Source of the DNA: Sellimonas catena
GTDB lineage: Bacteria; Bacillota; Clostridia; Lachnospirales; Lachnospiraceae
Length of the DNA stretch: 64,000 bases
Assembly: GCF_045063725.1 (NCBI RefSeq)
Contig: NZ_CP173695.1
Direction: 5' to 3' (one strand)
Of the stretch, positions 1 through 8,973 are shown one piece after another. Numbering within the stretch: the first letter of the stretch is position 1; each line of letters starts with the position of its first letter. The notes below the pieces were generated by a model. The model searched no databases and was not told the origin of the DNA. It was given only the letters and a program-made list of their open reading frames with translations. Both the position numbers and the translations under genes were made by a program.

Positions 1-678
1 GACACTGGTGATCTTTTTCATCTCTTCTGTGCTACGTACGTTTTTTATAAATAATGCCAACAGACCACAGATTGTTACTGCAATGAAAAGGCCTCCGCAT
101 GCCCCCATCAATAAGCTTTTTACCTTTCCATACTGGTTGCATGGTTCTGAAGGAATCGATGCTTCCGTCAACATTTCGAAGCTGATATTGCCCAACACGA
201 AATATGCCGTCTCCGGATAAACTTCAATCGCCGCCGTCAGAATATCATACGCATCCTGTGGATCCGGGCTTTGCACTTTCATTGTGACAACATTTGAATT
301 AGAAATTGTTTCCGCCGTAATCGTCCCGTTGATAGAACTGCTCTCCAGCTTTTCTGTCAGGACACTGCAGAAATAACTGCTTTCCAGAATATAAGGAAAT
401 GTTTTTGACATCTGATCAGCCGTGCTGTTGTCATAATAAAAACTGTAACTTCTGCTACCACTGCTTCCGGTAGCCACAGTGAATGTAGCACTACTCTCAT
501 ACATCGGAGTCTGCAGAATATGCTGAAATCCAAAGACACCTGCTGCGCCGATCAGCACAAGTAAAATCACCATCCACCACAGACGCCGCAGGTTCTTCCA
601 TGTGTCAGCGATCAGCTGATACAGATCAATCTCTTCTCTCTGATTATATCCTTCCTTCATTTTTCTCTGGTCATCCAT
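1..678 (-). CDS. Wzz/YveK-type polysaccharide chain-length regulator (3' end cut off)
   Basis: The frame is open from an ATG at 678 to the window edge, giving 226 codons with no stop. The visible protein has an N-terminal cytoplasmic stretch, a membrane segment (LWWMVILLVLIGAAGVFGF, about residues 31-49), an extracytoplasmic region, and a second membrane segment (about 190-208) followed by a charged cytoplasmic tail. That is the layout of the Wzz/YveK/CpsC family, which controls chain length of exported polysaccharide and acts as partner of a BY-kinase. An AGAGGA ribosome site precedes the ATG. It follows the Wzz-kinase fusion gene by six bases, so the two are co-transcribed. The C terminus lies outside the window, so a further kinase domain cannot be excluded. 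Confidence 0.8.
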   Translation of the reverse strand, partial: MDDQRKMKEGYNQREEIDLYQLIADTWKNLRRLWWMVILLVLIGAAGVFGFQHILQTPMYESSATFTVATGSSGSRSYSFYYDNSTADQMSKTFPYILESSYFCSVLTEKLESSSINGTITAETISNSNVVTMKVQSPDPQDAYDILTAAIEVYPETAYFVLGNISFEMLTEASIPSEPCNQYGKVKSLLMGACGGLFIAVTICGLLALFIKNVRSTEEMKKITSV

Positions 679-684
679 GAATAT

Positions 685-2094
685 TTATCCTCTTTCTTTT
701 CTTCCGGTTTCTCCATATGCACCATAGCTGCCGTATCGCCCTGTTCCAACCTGCCCCGACCACTCCCGGTGAAAGGCGTTCAGAATAAATCCTGCAAAGT
801 CGCTTCCTGTCTGACGTACAATATCTACGGTATCATTAATAAGACGGACATCCGCCCAGTCTTCACGTACTACGAGAAGCACTGTATCTACAACAGACAT
901 CCAGACTTCCGTATCCGCTGATACCATGACAGGAGAACAGTCGATAATAATATAATCAAACTCCTGTTTCCATTCATGCAAAAGCACTTCCAAACGCTCT
1001 TCTTTCAGACACTGTTCCGGATGCTTTGCCGCTGAAAACTGGAACAATTCCCGGACACCTCGCGCTTTACCTGGATATACAGCTTCTCTCCAGCCATTTT
1101 CTTCTTTTAACACCTTTTCGAGGGAGATACGACTTTCATCCTTAATTTCAAAAATCTTATGCTGAGCCGGCTTCCTCAAGTCTCCATCCACCAGCAGAAC
1201 CTTTTTATGCTTTTCTGACATGGACAATGCCAAATTTGCTGCTACAGTAGACTTTCCTTCATTTTCACCGACACTGGTCACGAGCAGGACTTTTTGACTG
1301 TTCTTCCGCATGTGATATTCAATCCTTGCCTCTGTCCTTCTTCCAGCTTCTGCATAATCCATACTGACAGATGGAGATGAAAGGATCAGCGCCTGTTTTG
1401 ACTCTTTACGCCCACGCAGATCCATCTCTTTTCTTTCATAGGGAATCACGCCCATAATCTTCCCATCCAGCTGCGATTCTGCACTTTTTACATTCTTTAC
1501 CGTAAATCGCATAACATAATAGAATGCGATCACTGCTGCCATACCTGCCGCTGCAAGCACCATAAGCAGGTATCTGTTTTTCAGCATCCATGATGTGTTA
1601 GATGGCGTATACGGAATATTTGGCTCCTGTACCATCTTCAAATCTGCATTGGAAAAAACCTGTCCCGATACCTCCTCATAATTTTCCAGGGCAGAGTAAA
1701 GATAGACATACGCCTGCCTCGGTTCCGGACTGGTGGCATGAAGCACAAGCAGATTGGTTTCTTCAATCAAAGAACAGGTGATCGTCCCATTAACATCCTC
1801 CCCGACATCTTCACGAATCTTTTCCCTCAGTGCTTCACTTTGAAAAACCTGCCCGTACACATCTGCCATCTGGGAGGCAACTCCAAGAGAAGAATAGGCA
1901 TTGGACTGTCCTTTGACTCCGACTACCAAAGTTGCCGAAGACGTATACTCAGGCTCAAAAGTCAGATTGTGCCATGCGGTAGCCACACACCACATGGCTG
2001 CCGCCGCCAGAAGAATCATCCATAAATTTCTCAGAAGATCAGTACACAAGCCTCTGACACTGATTTCATTCAGACTAAATCTCTCTCTGTTCAT
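685..2094 (-). CDS. Wzz domain fused to a CpsD/CapB-type BY-kinase
   Basis: This 469-residue protein joins a chain-length (Wzz) module to a bacterial tyrosine autokinase. Two membrane segments (about 23-41 and 175-196) flank an extracytoplasmic region. The kinase part has Walker A GENEGKST (276-283), Walker A' VDGDLRKP (302-309) and Walker B IIIDCSP (382-388). A short C-terminal tail carries Tyr454, Tyr457 and Tyr460, the usual autophosphorylation cluster. Firmicutes often split the membrane adaptor and kinase (CpsC/CpsD), whereas this gene carries both in one chain, as Wzc does in proteobacteria. A separate Wzz-type gene follows at once, so the locus has two Wzz modules. The start lies just after the stop of the preceding gene and has a GGAGGGG site. 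Confidence 0.88.
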   Translation of the reverse strand: MNRERFSLNEISVRGLCTDLLRNLWMILLAAAAMWCVATAWHNLTFEPEYTSSATLVVGVKGQSNAYSSLGVASQMADVYGQVFQSEALREKIREDVGEDVNGTITCSLIEETNLLVLHATSPEPRQAYVYLYSALENYEEVSGQVFSNADLKMVQEPNIPYTPSNTSWMLKNRYLLMVLAAAGMAAVIAFYYVMRFTVKNVKSAESQLDGKIMGVIPYERKEMDLRGRKESKQALILSSPSVSMDYAEAGRRTEARIEYHMRKNSQKVLLVTSVGENEGKSTVAANLALSMSEKHKKVLLVDGDLRKPAQHKIFEIKDESRISLEKVLKEENGWREAVYPGKARGVRELFQFSAAKHPEQCLKEERLEVLLHEWKQEFDYIIIDCSPVMVSADTEVWMSVVDTVLLVVREDWADVRLINDTVDIVRQTGSDFAGFILNAFHREWSGQVGTGRYGSYGAYGETGRKERG

Positions 2095-2934
2095 CTAATC
2101 TTCCCCTCCATCTTCCACGATCACAGTCAGCCAGGTCTCTCCCTGAGATCCCTGATCATCCTTCACCTGATAATGGACTTCATAACACCCCGGAACATTC
2201 GGATTAACCCCGGAACTGATGGAAACTTTGTCCGTATCAATATTCTCTCCGCCTGCCCCTGTAACTCCGGTGATATATGTTTTCGGATCTATTTCCTGCC
2301 CCGCTGTGATGTAAACGATTCCCGTACTTAAGGTGATACTCATCTGCTGGCTGTCCGCAGAAACCACATGTACCGGAAGTGACTCCGATACAGAATCTCC
2401 ATAACTATTTTCCACTTCAAAAGTAATAGAATACGTACCTGGGAACTGGTAATTCACATCTGATTCTTTCTGTACTATCCAGTCTTTCCGACTTCCATCC
2501 AGTACATCCTGTGCTCCGAGACGGCTCATTACTTCCTGACTGCTTCCCTCTCCTTCTACAAAAACGAGCGGTTGTGATAATGTAAACTGTGGGGAATGAT
2601 AGTCCGCAAACTTTATCTTTCTTGTAAGAGAGGCCGACTGGCCTGAAGAATCAAACACCGCATAAGTCACATTACAAACTCCTTTTTCAATAAACCGCGA
2701 CGGAGAACTGAACACTACCTGAGCAGTCAGGTCGCCTTCTTTTTCGTCCCATGCACGGATTCCTTCCATCAGCTCTTCTCTTGTATACTCACTTGTCACC
2801 TCGATCGTATCTGTTTCCGCTGTAATCTGCGGCTTCGTCGTGTCTCTACTTCCCAACTGAATCACTTCGGAGATGATAAAAGCCCCAAATGCCACGATAC
2901 TGCATATCACTAAAATCGTCCTGATAATTCTCAT
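2095..2934 (-). CDS. Membrane-anchored protein with Ig-like repeats, in polysaccharide operon
   Basis: The ATG at 2934 is preferred because GGAAGG lies ten bases upstream; an in-frame TTG at 2952 overlaps that site. The 279-residue protein opens with one membrane segment (about residues 6-22). The rest is extracytoplasmic and beta-rich, with repeated phrases typical of bacterial Ig-like/DUF5011-type modules, such as GVCNVTYAVFDSSG, PGTYSITFEVENSYG and PGCYEVHYQVKDDQG. It has no enzyme motif. It is the first gene of the operon with the Wzz-kinase fusion and the Wzz-type gene. A role at the cell surface linked to polysaccharide export or attachment is inferred from context only. Confidence 0.65.
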   Translation of the reverse strand: MRIIRTILVICSIVAFGAFIISEVIQLGSRDTTKPQITAETDTIEVTSEYTREELMEGIRAWDEKEGDLTAQVVFSSPSRFIEKGVCNVTYAVFDSSGQSASLTRKIKFADYHSPQFTLSQPLVFVEGEGSSQEVMSRLGAQDVLDGSRKDWIVQKESDVNYQFPGTYSITFEVENSYGDSVSESLPVHVVSADSQQMSITLSTGIVYITAGQEIDPKTYITGVTGAGGENIDTDKVSISSGVNPNVPGCYEVHYQVKDDQGSQGETWLTVIVEDGGED

Positions 2935-2974
2935 GCCGTTTTTTCCTTCCAAATATTTGATTAATGTTTCTTTC

Positions 2975-3025
2975 TGTAAATTTTTTTACATTTATCTTTT
3001 AATACTATCACAAAATGATTGTCAA
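2975..3025 (-). promoter_or_regulatory. Possible promoter and operator of polysaccharide operon
   Basis: On the minus strand a perfect TTGACA (3025-3020) is followed 17 bases on by a weak -10 (TTAAAA). Downstream is a 6-4-6 inverted repeat, TGTAAA-N4-TTTACA (2975-2990). The repeat could be an operator in the leader of the operon starting at 2934. The poor -10 keeps this tentative. Confidence 0.35.
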
Positions 3026-3061
3026 AGAACCACCCATCTCTCATGAAAAATGGGTGGTTCT
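3026..3061 (-). terminator. Hairpin after the dual-HTH regulator gene
   Basis: A perfect 12-bp stem (AGAACCACCCAT with ATGGGTGGTTCT) encloses a 12-base loop. On the minus strand it is followed by only a short T stretch (TTTGAC). It starts 13 bases beyond the stop codon at 3074, so it probably ends or attenuates transcription from that gene toward the polysaccharide operon. Confidence 0.5.
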
Positions 3062-3073
3062 CGGAAAATATTA

Positions 3074-4276
3074 TTACTGCAGCATATACTTTTTCAAGTC
3101 TTTCCGATGCTCAATATGAAGCTTCTGAAGCGCCGTCGATATGTACTGTTTTACTGTATTCACAGAAATATTCATATGGTTTGCGATCTCCTGGTTTGTC
3201 CATCCCCTGGCTGCAAGCATGGCGGTTGTGAACTCTGTTGTTGTCAGATTGTCTGCTACCTCATGTCCGGTAATCGGATTATGAACTTTTCTCCATCCTT
3301 CTGCGAAACGGTAAGTAATATCAATAATCCTTTTAAAATCTTTCGGCCAGTTCGGTTTGATCACAGCCTCCAACATCCCGCCCAATAATCCATGATGCTC
3401 ACCAAAAGCTTCGATGAGATCATCCTTCCTTGCAAGTTCCCAGGCTTCAAGAAGATGTTTACGTGCTTTTTCCGGCTGTTTCAGACTCATATAATCCATC
3501 ACCGCTACCATATGTAAATAAATAGTAGGAATCGGATAAATCTTTTGCTGAATTGCAAACGCAGTTTCTATGATCCCAATACTTTTTTCATATTCTCCTT
3601 TTAAATAAATATAATGTGCCTGAACATACAGCGCAAATATCTGTAATCCCGGCGGTAATATTGCTAAAAACTCCTGAATCGGTGGAATTTCTTCCGGCAT
3701 CGGAAGATGCAGAAGTACCACTGCCGCGAACGCAACAAATGCTTCCCCGGCATGATAAATAGCCGGCATATCCTTATTCACTGAAGCAAGCGTATTTTTC
3801 ATTTCTACCAAAGAATGCCTTGCTCTGTGAATTTGACCTATCGTAAGGTTTGCATAAGCACAGATAAAACAAGCCGAAAGTTTCAGATCCAGCTCTTGGC
3901 TGTCGAGAAATAATTCTGCCTTCTTTACTGCTTTCTCCGATTTACCGCTGAAATAATAGTACTCTGCAAGAGCGATCTCTTTTCTCGGTCCGTCTTCCAT
4001 ATTTTTGATATATGTTTTACAACTGCCCGGTTCAAATGCTGTATTCATTAAAGGCATGAGATCCGAAAAAAGTATCTGTTTTTCTTGTTCTCTTTTTGAC
4101 ATAGAGGACTCTTTTTTCCTACGGATAGGCTCTGGCTTTATTGCATTTTCAGGAATCCTCCATGAACGCCCAAATTTATCTGCTCCGTCAATTCTTCCTT
4201 CAGAACAATATTTCTGCACCAAACGTCCAGATATCTTCCACTTTTCCGCCGCTTCCCGTACTGTCATATATTCCAT
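3074..4276 (-). CDS. Regulator with N-terminal excisionase-like HTH and C-terminal LuxR HTH
   Basis: The start at 4276 has AGGGGAG six bases upstream; the longer frame has no such site. The 400-residue product begins with a MerR/excisionase-like HTH (MTVREAAEKWKISGRLVQKY, then SWRIPENAI). The middle, about residues 75-320, is helical and TPR-like. It ends with a LuxR-type HTH (LAARGWTNQEIANHMNISVN, TVKQYISTALQKL). Two DNA-binding domains at opposite ends are unusual for one protein. It lies between a response regulator and the polysaccharide operon on the same strand, so control of surface polysaccharide is a reasonable guess. No receiver domain or signal-binding pocket was recognised. Confidence 0.72.
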   Translation of the reverse strand: MEYMTVREAAEKWKISGRLVQKYCSEGRIDGADKFGRSWRIPENAIKPEPIRRKKESSMSKREQEKQILFSDLMPLMNTAFEPGSCKTYIKNMEDGPRKEIALAEYYYFSGKSEKAVKKAELFLDSQELDLKLSACFICAYANLTIGQIHRARHSLVEMKNTLASVNKDMPAIYHAGEAFVAFAAVVLLHLPMPEEIPPIQEFLAILPPGLQIFALYVQAHYIYLKGEYEKSIGIIETAFAIQQKIYPIPTIYLHMVAVMDYMSLKQPEKARKHLLEAWELARKDDLIEAFGEHHGLLGGMLEAVIKPNWPKDFKRIIDITYRFAEGWRKVHNPITGHEVADNLTTTEFTTAMLAARGWTNQEIANHMNISVNTVKQYISTALQKLHIEHRKDLKKYMLQ

Positions 4277-4455
4277 TTTATCTCCCCTAACAACTGGTGT
4301 TTTCGTCATAATATGATTTCGTTTTTACGCAATTCGTGCCGTATTGCAACACTTCATCTTTCACTTTAATTTTTCTCAAATTGCTAAAAATCATATTTTT
4401 GGAATATATTATAACGCAAAATGTGTTACCAAAGTGTTACTTTCCGCAACAGTGT

Positions 4456-5265
4456 TTATAATGTCCCTTCTCTTTCTGACAATTCCAGCATGGCACTGGT
4501 TTCTTCTGCCCAGGAATATTCCTCCAGATACTTTCTTTCAAGTTTCCATTTTTTATATGCTTCGGGATTTCCCTTCAATAATACATAATAATCGCAATCT
4601 ATTTTTATAATATCAATCCTGCAACTCCCCCTGTTCCCGTAAAAAATATCCTCTACACCTTGTTCTGACAGCACCTGTCTGATCTGCATTACAGCTTTCC
4701 GATATAAATTTTTGACACGATTGTCGTATTCACGTCCTTCCCACAACTTATCTACCGCTTCTTCAATCGTGACAGTGCCTCCTCGATGATCCACACACAG
4801 GGCAAGCAGTTCTTTTGCTTTTGAGTTCGGAAAATAGACTGTACTGTCAGCAACAAATACCTCGAATCTCGGAAAAGTTCTGATATACACTCTTTTTTTC
4901 TGACGAGCACTAAGAAGTCTGGCTCTTTCAAGCACTTCTTTAATATCCTCATTATCATATGGTTTCGTCAGATAATAATCTGCTTTGATCTTCAATGCAT
5001 CCAACGTATATTGCTCATAACCTGTAATAAAAATAATTACCAGCCCTGGTGATAGTTCTCTCAGCTTCTCCGCCAGCTCCAGCCCGTTCATCTCCGGCAT
5101 TTCAATATCCAAAAATGCAGCTTCTACAGAATGGTTTTCAATAAATTCCAGTGCCTGAACCGGATTTAAGAATGCTCCTGATAACTCTACCCATGGAATC
5201 CCTTCTATCTCAAACTGAAACTGCCTCAACGCAAGTTTTTCATCATCCACAATTATCACTCTCAT
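4456..5265 (-). CDS. Response regulator with SARP-like output domain
   Basis: The 269-residue reading starts at the ATG before RVIIVDDE and has GGGAGTGGGA upstream. The receiver domain (1-120) shows the acidic pair in VDDE, the phospho-acceptor Asp in AFLDIEMPEMNG, the Thr of FITGY and the Lys of YLTKPYD. The output part begins with IRTFPRFEVFVADSTVYFPNSKAKELLALC and contains VDKLWEG and KNLYRKAVMQIRQVL. This resembles the winged-helix OmpR/SARP-like domain rather than LytTR. The histidine kinase gene lies upstream on the same strand but a terminator separates them, so the pair probably has two transcripts. The target is unknown; the neighbouring surface-polysaccharide operon is a candidate. 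Confidence 0.8.
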   Translation of the reverse strand: MRVIIVDDEKLALRQFQFEIEGIPWVELSGAFLNPVQALEFIENHSVEAAFLDIEMPEMNGLELAEKLRELSPGLVIIFITGYEQYTLDALKIKADYYLTKPYDNEDIKEVLERARLLSARQKKRVYIRTFPRFEVFVADSTVYFPNSKAKELLALCVDHRGGTVTIEEAVDKLWEGREYDNRVKNLYRKAVMQIRQVLSEQGVEDIFYGNRGSCRIDIIKIDCDYYVLLKGNPEAYKKWKLERKYLEEYSWAEETSAMLELSEREGTL

Positions 5266-5394
5266 TTGTCCCACTCCCTGTTGATCCATATTAAAAATAT
5301 TCTTTTCCCCATTACCGATATGTTCTATTGGTATAATTATACAACTATTTCTTATTTCATTCAATATTTTTGTGTATTAAGCATATATCCATTC

Positions 5395-5423
5395 AAAAAA
5401 AGGGAAAGACACCAGTCTTACCC
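5395..5423 (-). terminator. Intrinsic terminator after histidine kinase gene
   Basis: On the minus strand GGGTAAGAC-TGGT-GTCTTTCCC forms a nine-position stem with one mismatch. It is followed directly by seven T. It lies 19 bases past the kinase stop and closes that operon. Confidence 0.85.
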
Positions 5424-5441
5424 TATGTATTATAAATAATC

Positions 5442-7205
5442 CTAAATTTTATTTTTCAAAAAGACCACTTTTACTTTTGTTCCTTTACCCGGGCAACTTG
5501 ACACCTCAAGCGTTCCTCCAGTAATTTCTTTTATACGGAACCGAATATTGGACAGACCTACATGAGAAGTAGTATCATCCAGACGTTGTGTTTCATTCCT
5601 TATCCCCAGAAGAGATGAGTCAAATCCCGTCCCATTATCTTCCACTTCCACAATATATGAATCCTTATCTTCATAACTTCTGATCAAAACGACCCCACCA
5701 TTAATTTTTTTACACAGGCCATGTTTTACTGCATTTTCCACTATTGGCTGAATCGAAAGAGGAGGAACCATAAAACTCTTCACCCGGATATCCATCACAA
5801 CATCGAGCCGTTCTTCAAAGCGAATCTTTTCTATATTTAAATATGCCCTGATATGTTTTAACTCTTCTGAAAAAGGAATCAGTTCTCTTTCTCCGATATT
5901 ATCCAGATTCAAACGTAGATAGGTGGAAAAATCATAGACCATCTTCCTTGCTTTTTCCGGATCAATTATGATCAATGCCTGGATTGAATTTAATGTATTA
6001 TATATAAAATGAGGTTTAATCTGACTGGTCATCAATTCTGCTTTTCCCTTTTTTAATCTTAGTTTAAGCTTCTGATTTTCTTTTATTTTCTGATAAACCA
6101 TCAAAACACTGATACGCAGCAAATTTAAAGCATAGATCAGGAGCGTCATTCTCATCCAGATAGCCACCAGTTGATTCGTCTGATAGAAATACACGGTTTC
6201 CCATACTCCGGCGCATAAAATCAACAAAATACAGACCAGCTCTGACCCCATTCCTTTCCTCGTTTTTCTTGCTGCAAGACAGTAAATAACGACCGTATAA
6301 ACAAGTGTAATTCCCACCATCGTATGAGTCACCGGTAGACATTCTACCAGATCAGGGCCACCTGTCAATGCAGAACACAGGCATATACTCCCGATACTAA
6401 AAGAAATATAAAATAACACCTTCGTTATCTTTCCTGAAATTTCTTTCCATCTCGCATATAAATATGCCGTAAGAAAAACCGGACAAAACAAAAGCGATAC
6501 AAATGTAAAGTAATGCCACGCTTCTATCCCTATAAAAACTGCCGGCATTCTGGATTCACCACATAACCAAATGCAAAGATCAACGAGCAAAATTCCCAGA
6601 CTGCACTGCCAGCCACAAATTTCATGCTTTTTGCTTATTATAAAAATCAGTATCAAAAGCAGACCGACAATTCCCACAAGAAGGCTAATGCCAAACACTA
6701 TCGCCTGTACAGACATCACATAATTCACCAGTCCATCATAACTGCCATAACGTATACTACCAATTTTCCCGGAAAATCTCCCATATGGGGATTCAAGACT
6801 AATTCGTATCTGCTGACCTGCATGTGATTCTGATAAACGCACAAAATTCCAGACACTCGGTATCGCATTCCCGATCATCTTATGAGACGGATACTGATAA
6901 ACAATCTCTTCCCCGATATATACTTTTACCCGCTGCATCCTGCTGCGAAAGACAATGCCCATTCCATCTTTTACATCCGATGGAAGAGTATTACTTAACA
7001 CCACTTCTGTATTTTTCGGTACATCAAGTCCTTCAGGTGGAATAATTTCTCCACTTTTCTCTTCAAAACTGTATGTCCATCCTTCACTGCACACCTGAAT
7101 TTCATCATGATCCGTCAACTTCTGGCGATGAGAAAATATCGCCAGAATCAAAAATATAACTATCAGGATTCCTGCTGTCAGCTCGGATACTCTCTTTACT
7201 CCCAT
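5442..7205 (-). CDS. LytS-type sensor histidine kinase with multi-pass membrane domain
   Basis: The 587-residue protein has an N-terminal membrane anchor and an extracytoplasmic sensor region (about 30-155). A block of about seven membrane helices (160-385) follows. The cytoplasmic part has the His_kinase H-box of the LytS/YehU family (TSQIKPHFIYNTLNSIQALI, with the phospho-accepting His) and the HATPase motifs PIVENAVKHG, VEDNGTGFD and GLSNIRFR. It is the likely partner of the response regulator at 4456-5265. It starts 29 bases after the nucleotidyltransferase-like gene, so it shares a transcript with that gene and the S24/S26 gene. The sensed signal is unknown. Confidence 0.88.
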   Translation of the reverse strand: MGVKRVSELTAGILIVIFLILAIFSHRQKLTDHDEIQVCSEGWTYSFEEKSGEIIPPEGLDVPKNTEVVLSNTLPSDVKDGMGIVFRSRMQRVKVYIGEEIVYQYPSHKMIGNAIPSVWNFVRLSESHAGQQIRISLESPYGRFSGKIGSIRYGSYDGLVNYVMSVQAIVFGISLLVGIVGLLLILIFIISKKHEICGWQCSLGILLVDLCIWLCGESRMPAVFIGIEAWHYFTFVSLLFCPVFLTAYLYARWKEISGKITKVLFYISFSIGSICLCSALTGGPDLVECLPVTHTMVGITLVYTVVIYCLAARKTRKGMGSELVCILLILCAGVWETVYFYQTNQLVAIWMRMTLLIYALNLLRISVLMVYQKIKENQKLKLRLKKGKAELMTSQIKPHFIYNTLNSIQALIIIDPEKARKMVYDFSTYLRLNLDNIGERELIPFSEELKHIRAYLNIEKIRFEERLDVVMDIRVKSFMVPPLSIQPIVENAVKHGLCKKINGGVVLIRSYEDKDSYIVEVEDNGTGFDSSLLGIRNETQRLDDTTSHVGLSNIRFRIKEITGGTLEVSSCPGKGTKVKVVFLKNKI

Positions 7206-7234
7206 ATCACTTTCCTCTTACATCCAGACATCTC

Positions 7235-8476
7235 TCAAAGGCCGATTTTCTTTAACATCTGATATTCCCTGTAACTGCGGTTTCCATCGTTTTTCGTCAT
7301 AGATCTGATCGTGGAAAATGTATGTTGTCTTCTCCGGAACAGACCGATCCATCCCCTTTTCACCCATGCTGCCGGGAGAAGCCATGTTTGCTTTTTGACC
7401 CCGGGAATAAACATGGACATATACTCTTTGCCCGGAAAAAGATAATGCCAAAACATTTTTATTGTTCTTTTCTGTTCCGTGTCTCTTCCTGTTCCCGGCT
7501 TTTCATAGGATTTTCGTCTATAAACATCTCCTATATTATGAGTTGCAAATCCAAACGTACCCCCAGCAACAACATACTCTTCCAGTTCATTCAAGACTTC
7601 TTCCGGCATCTCTTCTATGCCCCACCAGAAACCAAACCATCTGTTACACAAATTTCCTATAGTAACAGCCACCTTATCCAACGAAGCCTCCTTTAATAAT
7701 CTTTCCTCCTCTTCTTTATCAAATGCCATACCGTAGTGTTTTAAGAAGATAACAAGATCCATAAACATACGCACACCTGCTCCTGTTGAACTTAAATGTT
7801 TCGCAATATGATAAATCAGAAAGCAAAAATGATATTCTTTTTTCAGGCACAGTTCCTCATCCTCTTCTATAGTCCGGTTCATTGCATCTGAAAAAAACTG
7901 CATATAATCAACGCCATTGGAAATATTGTTCCCGGCAATCCGGCTGTGCATCTCAATCACAACCATGCCTTTACTGTACACCCAGACATTGCCCTGGTCG
8001 GCACTGCAGGAATATCCCAGGTCAGTCATAATCTCATGTGCCCTGCTGCGGTCTTCCTCGCGGATCAGACAATCCAGATCTCCCATCGTTCGTGTTTCCG
8101 GAACAGGATAGTAAGAACGGATTTGGATCCCTTTAAAAAATATAACCGGTATCCCCTGTGACCGAAACGCTTCCTGAATTTCCTTTTTTCCAATTTCCTG
8201 ATTGATCGATCTTGTCACCGCAAAGATATACTGCTGTCTCAACCAGTTCATCTGTTCCGGCCATAAGTCCACCAGCTCTTTTTCTCTCTTCCGAAACATG
8301 TAATATAACACAGGAGCCACACTGTGTATCGCCCCAAGATAACATAGATCGTCAAGCAGCTCCTCCGTCATAGGTGTGGCGAATGTGTCCATTTCCTGTT
8401 GATTTATGTAATCCTTTAAAATACTGAAAAAAGTCTGAATCGACTTTTGCGGTACCTGTCTTGATTCCATTTGCAC
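7235..8476 (-). CDS. Nucleotidyltransferase-family protein (NTP_transf_5-like)
   Basis: The 413-residue protein matches the uncharacterised nucleotidyltransferase family often found with small S24/S26 peptidases and PqqD-like proteins. The key visible segment is IPVIFFKGIQIRSYYP followed by TRTMGDLDCLI, the G-D-x-D pattern of nucleotidyltransferase-fold enzymes. Further conserved-looking parts are MHSRIAG and FCFLIYHIAKHL. No substrate is known for the family. Start choice: a GTG at 8476 has AGG nine bases upstream; an in-frame ATG two codons later is the alternative. It follows the S24/S26 gene by 11 bases and precedes the histidine kinase by 29 bases. Confidence 0.7.
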   Translation of the reverse strand: MQMESRQVPQKSIQTFFSILKDYINQQEMDTFATPMTEELLDDLCYLGAIHSVAPVLYYMFRKREKELVDLWPEQMNWLRQQYIFAVTRSINQEIGKKEIQEAFRSQGIPVIFFKGIQIRSYYPVPETRTMGDLDCLIREEDRSRAHEIMTDLGYSCSADQGNVWVYSKGMVVIEMHSRIAGNNISNGVDYMQFFSDAMNRTIEEDEELCLKKEYHFCFLIYHIAKHLSSTGAGVRMFMDLVIFLKHYGMAFDKEEEERLLKEASLDKVAVTIGNLCNRWFGFWWGIEEMPEEVLNELEEYVVAGGTFGFATHNIGDVYRRKSYEKPGTGRDTEQKRTIKMFWHYLFPGKEYMSMFIPGVKKQTWLLPAAWVKRGWIGLFRRRQHTFSTIRSMTKNDGNRSYREYQMLKKIGL

Positions 8477-8487
8477 GCTTATCTACC

Positions 8488-8973
8488 TCACAATTTTTTT
8501 ATTCCTCGATATGCCTTAACAACATATTTTCTGGCAAATATGATCCGAATCCAGATATATCTGAAAAACAAAGCTTCGGGAGAAAATCCTGTAATCCATT
8601 TCCCTTTTCTCATAACTTTGTCTTCGACAGCTTCTATCTGATCTCTTCTGATCGGTCCCTCTGTTTCATACTGTGCATCGCCTGCAAAATAATACTCTCC
8701 ATTCTTAACAGAACAAATCCTGTGCAGAACAAATTGTCCGGAAGTTCTTCTGAATAATGCGATCTTTCCTTTCTTCAGATCTTTTGGAAGTGGCTTCCTG
8801 AGCGAAATACAGTCTCTTTCACTGATCAGGAAAGGAGTCATACTGCTTCCCGAAACCGGAATCACAACTTTCCGGCCCTCCTTAACCAGCTGACACATAT
8901 CCTCCAGAAATATTTCCGTATCCACAAGGATACTTCCATTGGCATTTCCCTGTCTCAGCGTTTTTCCTCTCAA
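8488..8973 (-). CDS. S24/S26 peptidase-like protein (signal peptidase-type fold)
   Basis: The frame encodes up to 161 residues. Around residue 42 it has IPVSGSSMTPFL, the catalytic-Ser motif of S24/S26 peptidases. Later it has GKIALFRRTSGQFVLHRIC and EYYFAGDAQYETEG, matching the second and third conserved boxes; the base position may be His as in SipW-type enzymes rather than Lys. There is no N-terminal membrane helix; a hydrophobic aromatic segment near the C terminus (FFRYIWIRIIFARKYVV) may touch the membrane. The start is uncertain: TTG at 8973 overlaps the stop of an upstream remnant, and a later GTG is possible. It is the first intact gene of the operon with the nucleotidyltransferase-like protein and histidine kinase. 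Confidence 0.68.
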   Translation of the reverse strand: MRGKTLRQGNANGSILVDTEIFLEDMCQLVKEGRKVVIPVSGSSMTPFLISERDCISLRKPLPKDLKKGKIALFRRTSGQFVLHRICSVKNGEYYFAGDAQYETEGPIRRDQIEAVEDKVMRKGKWITGFSPEALFFRYIWIRIIFARKYVVKAYRGIKKL

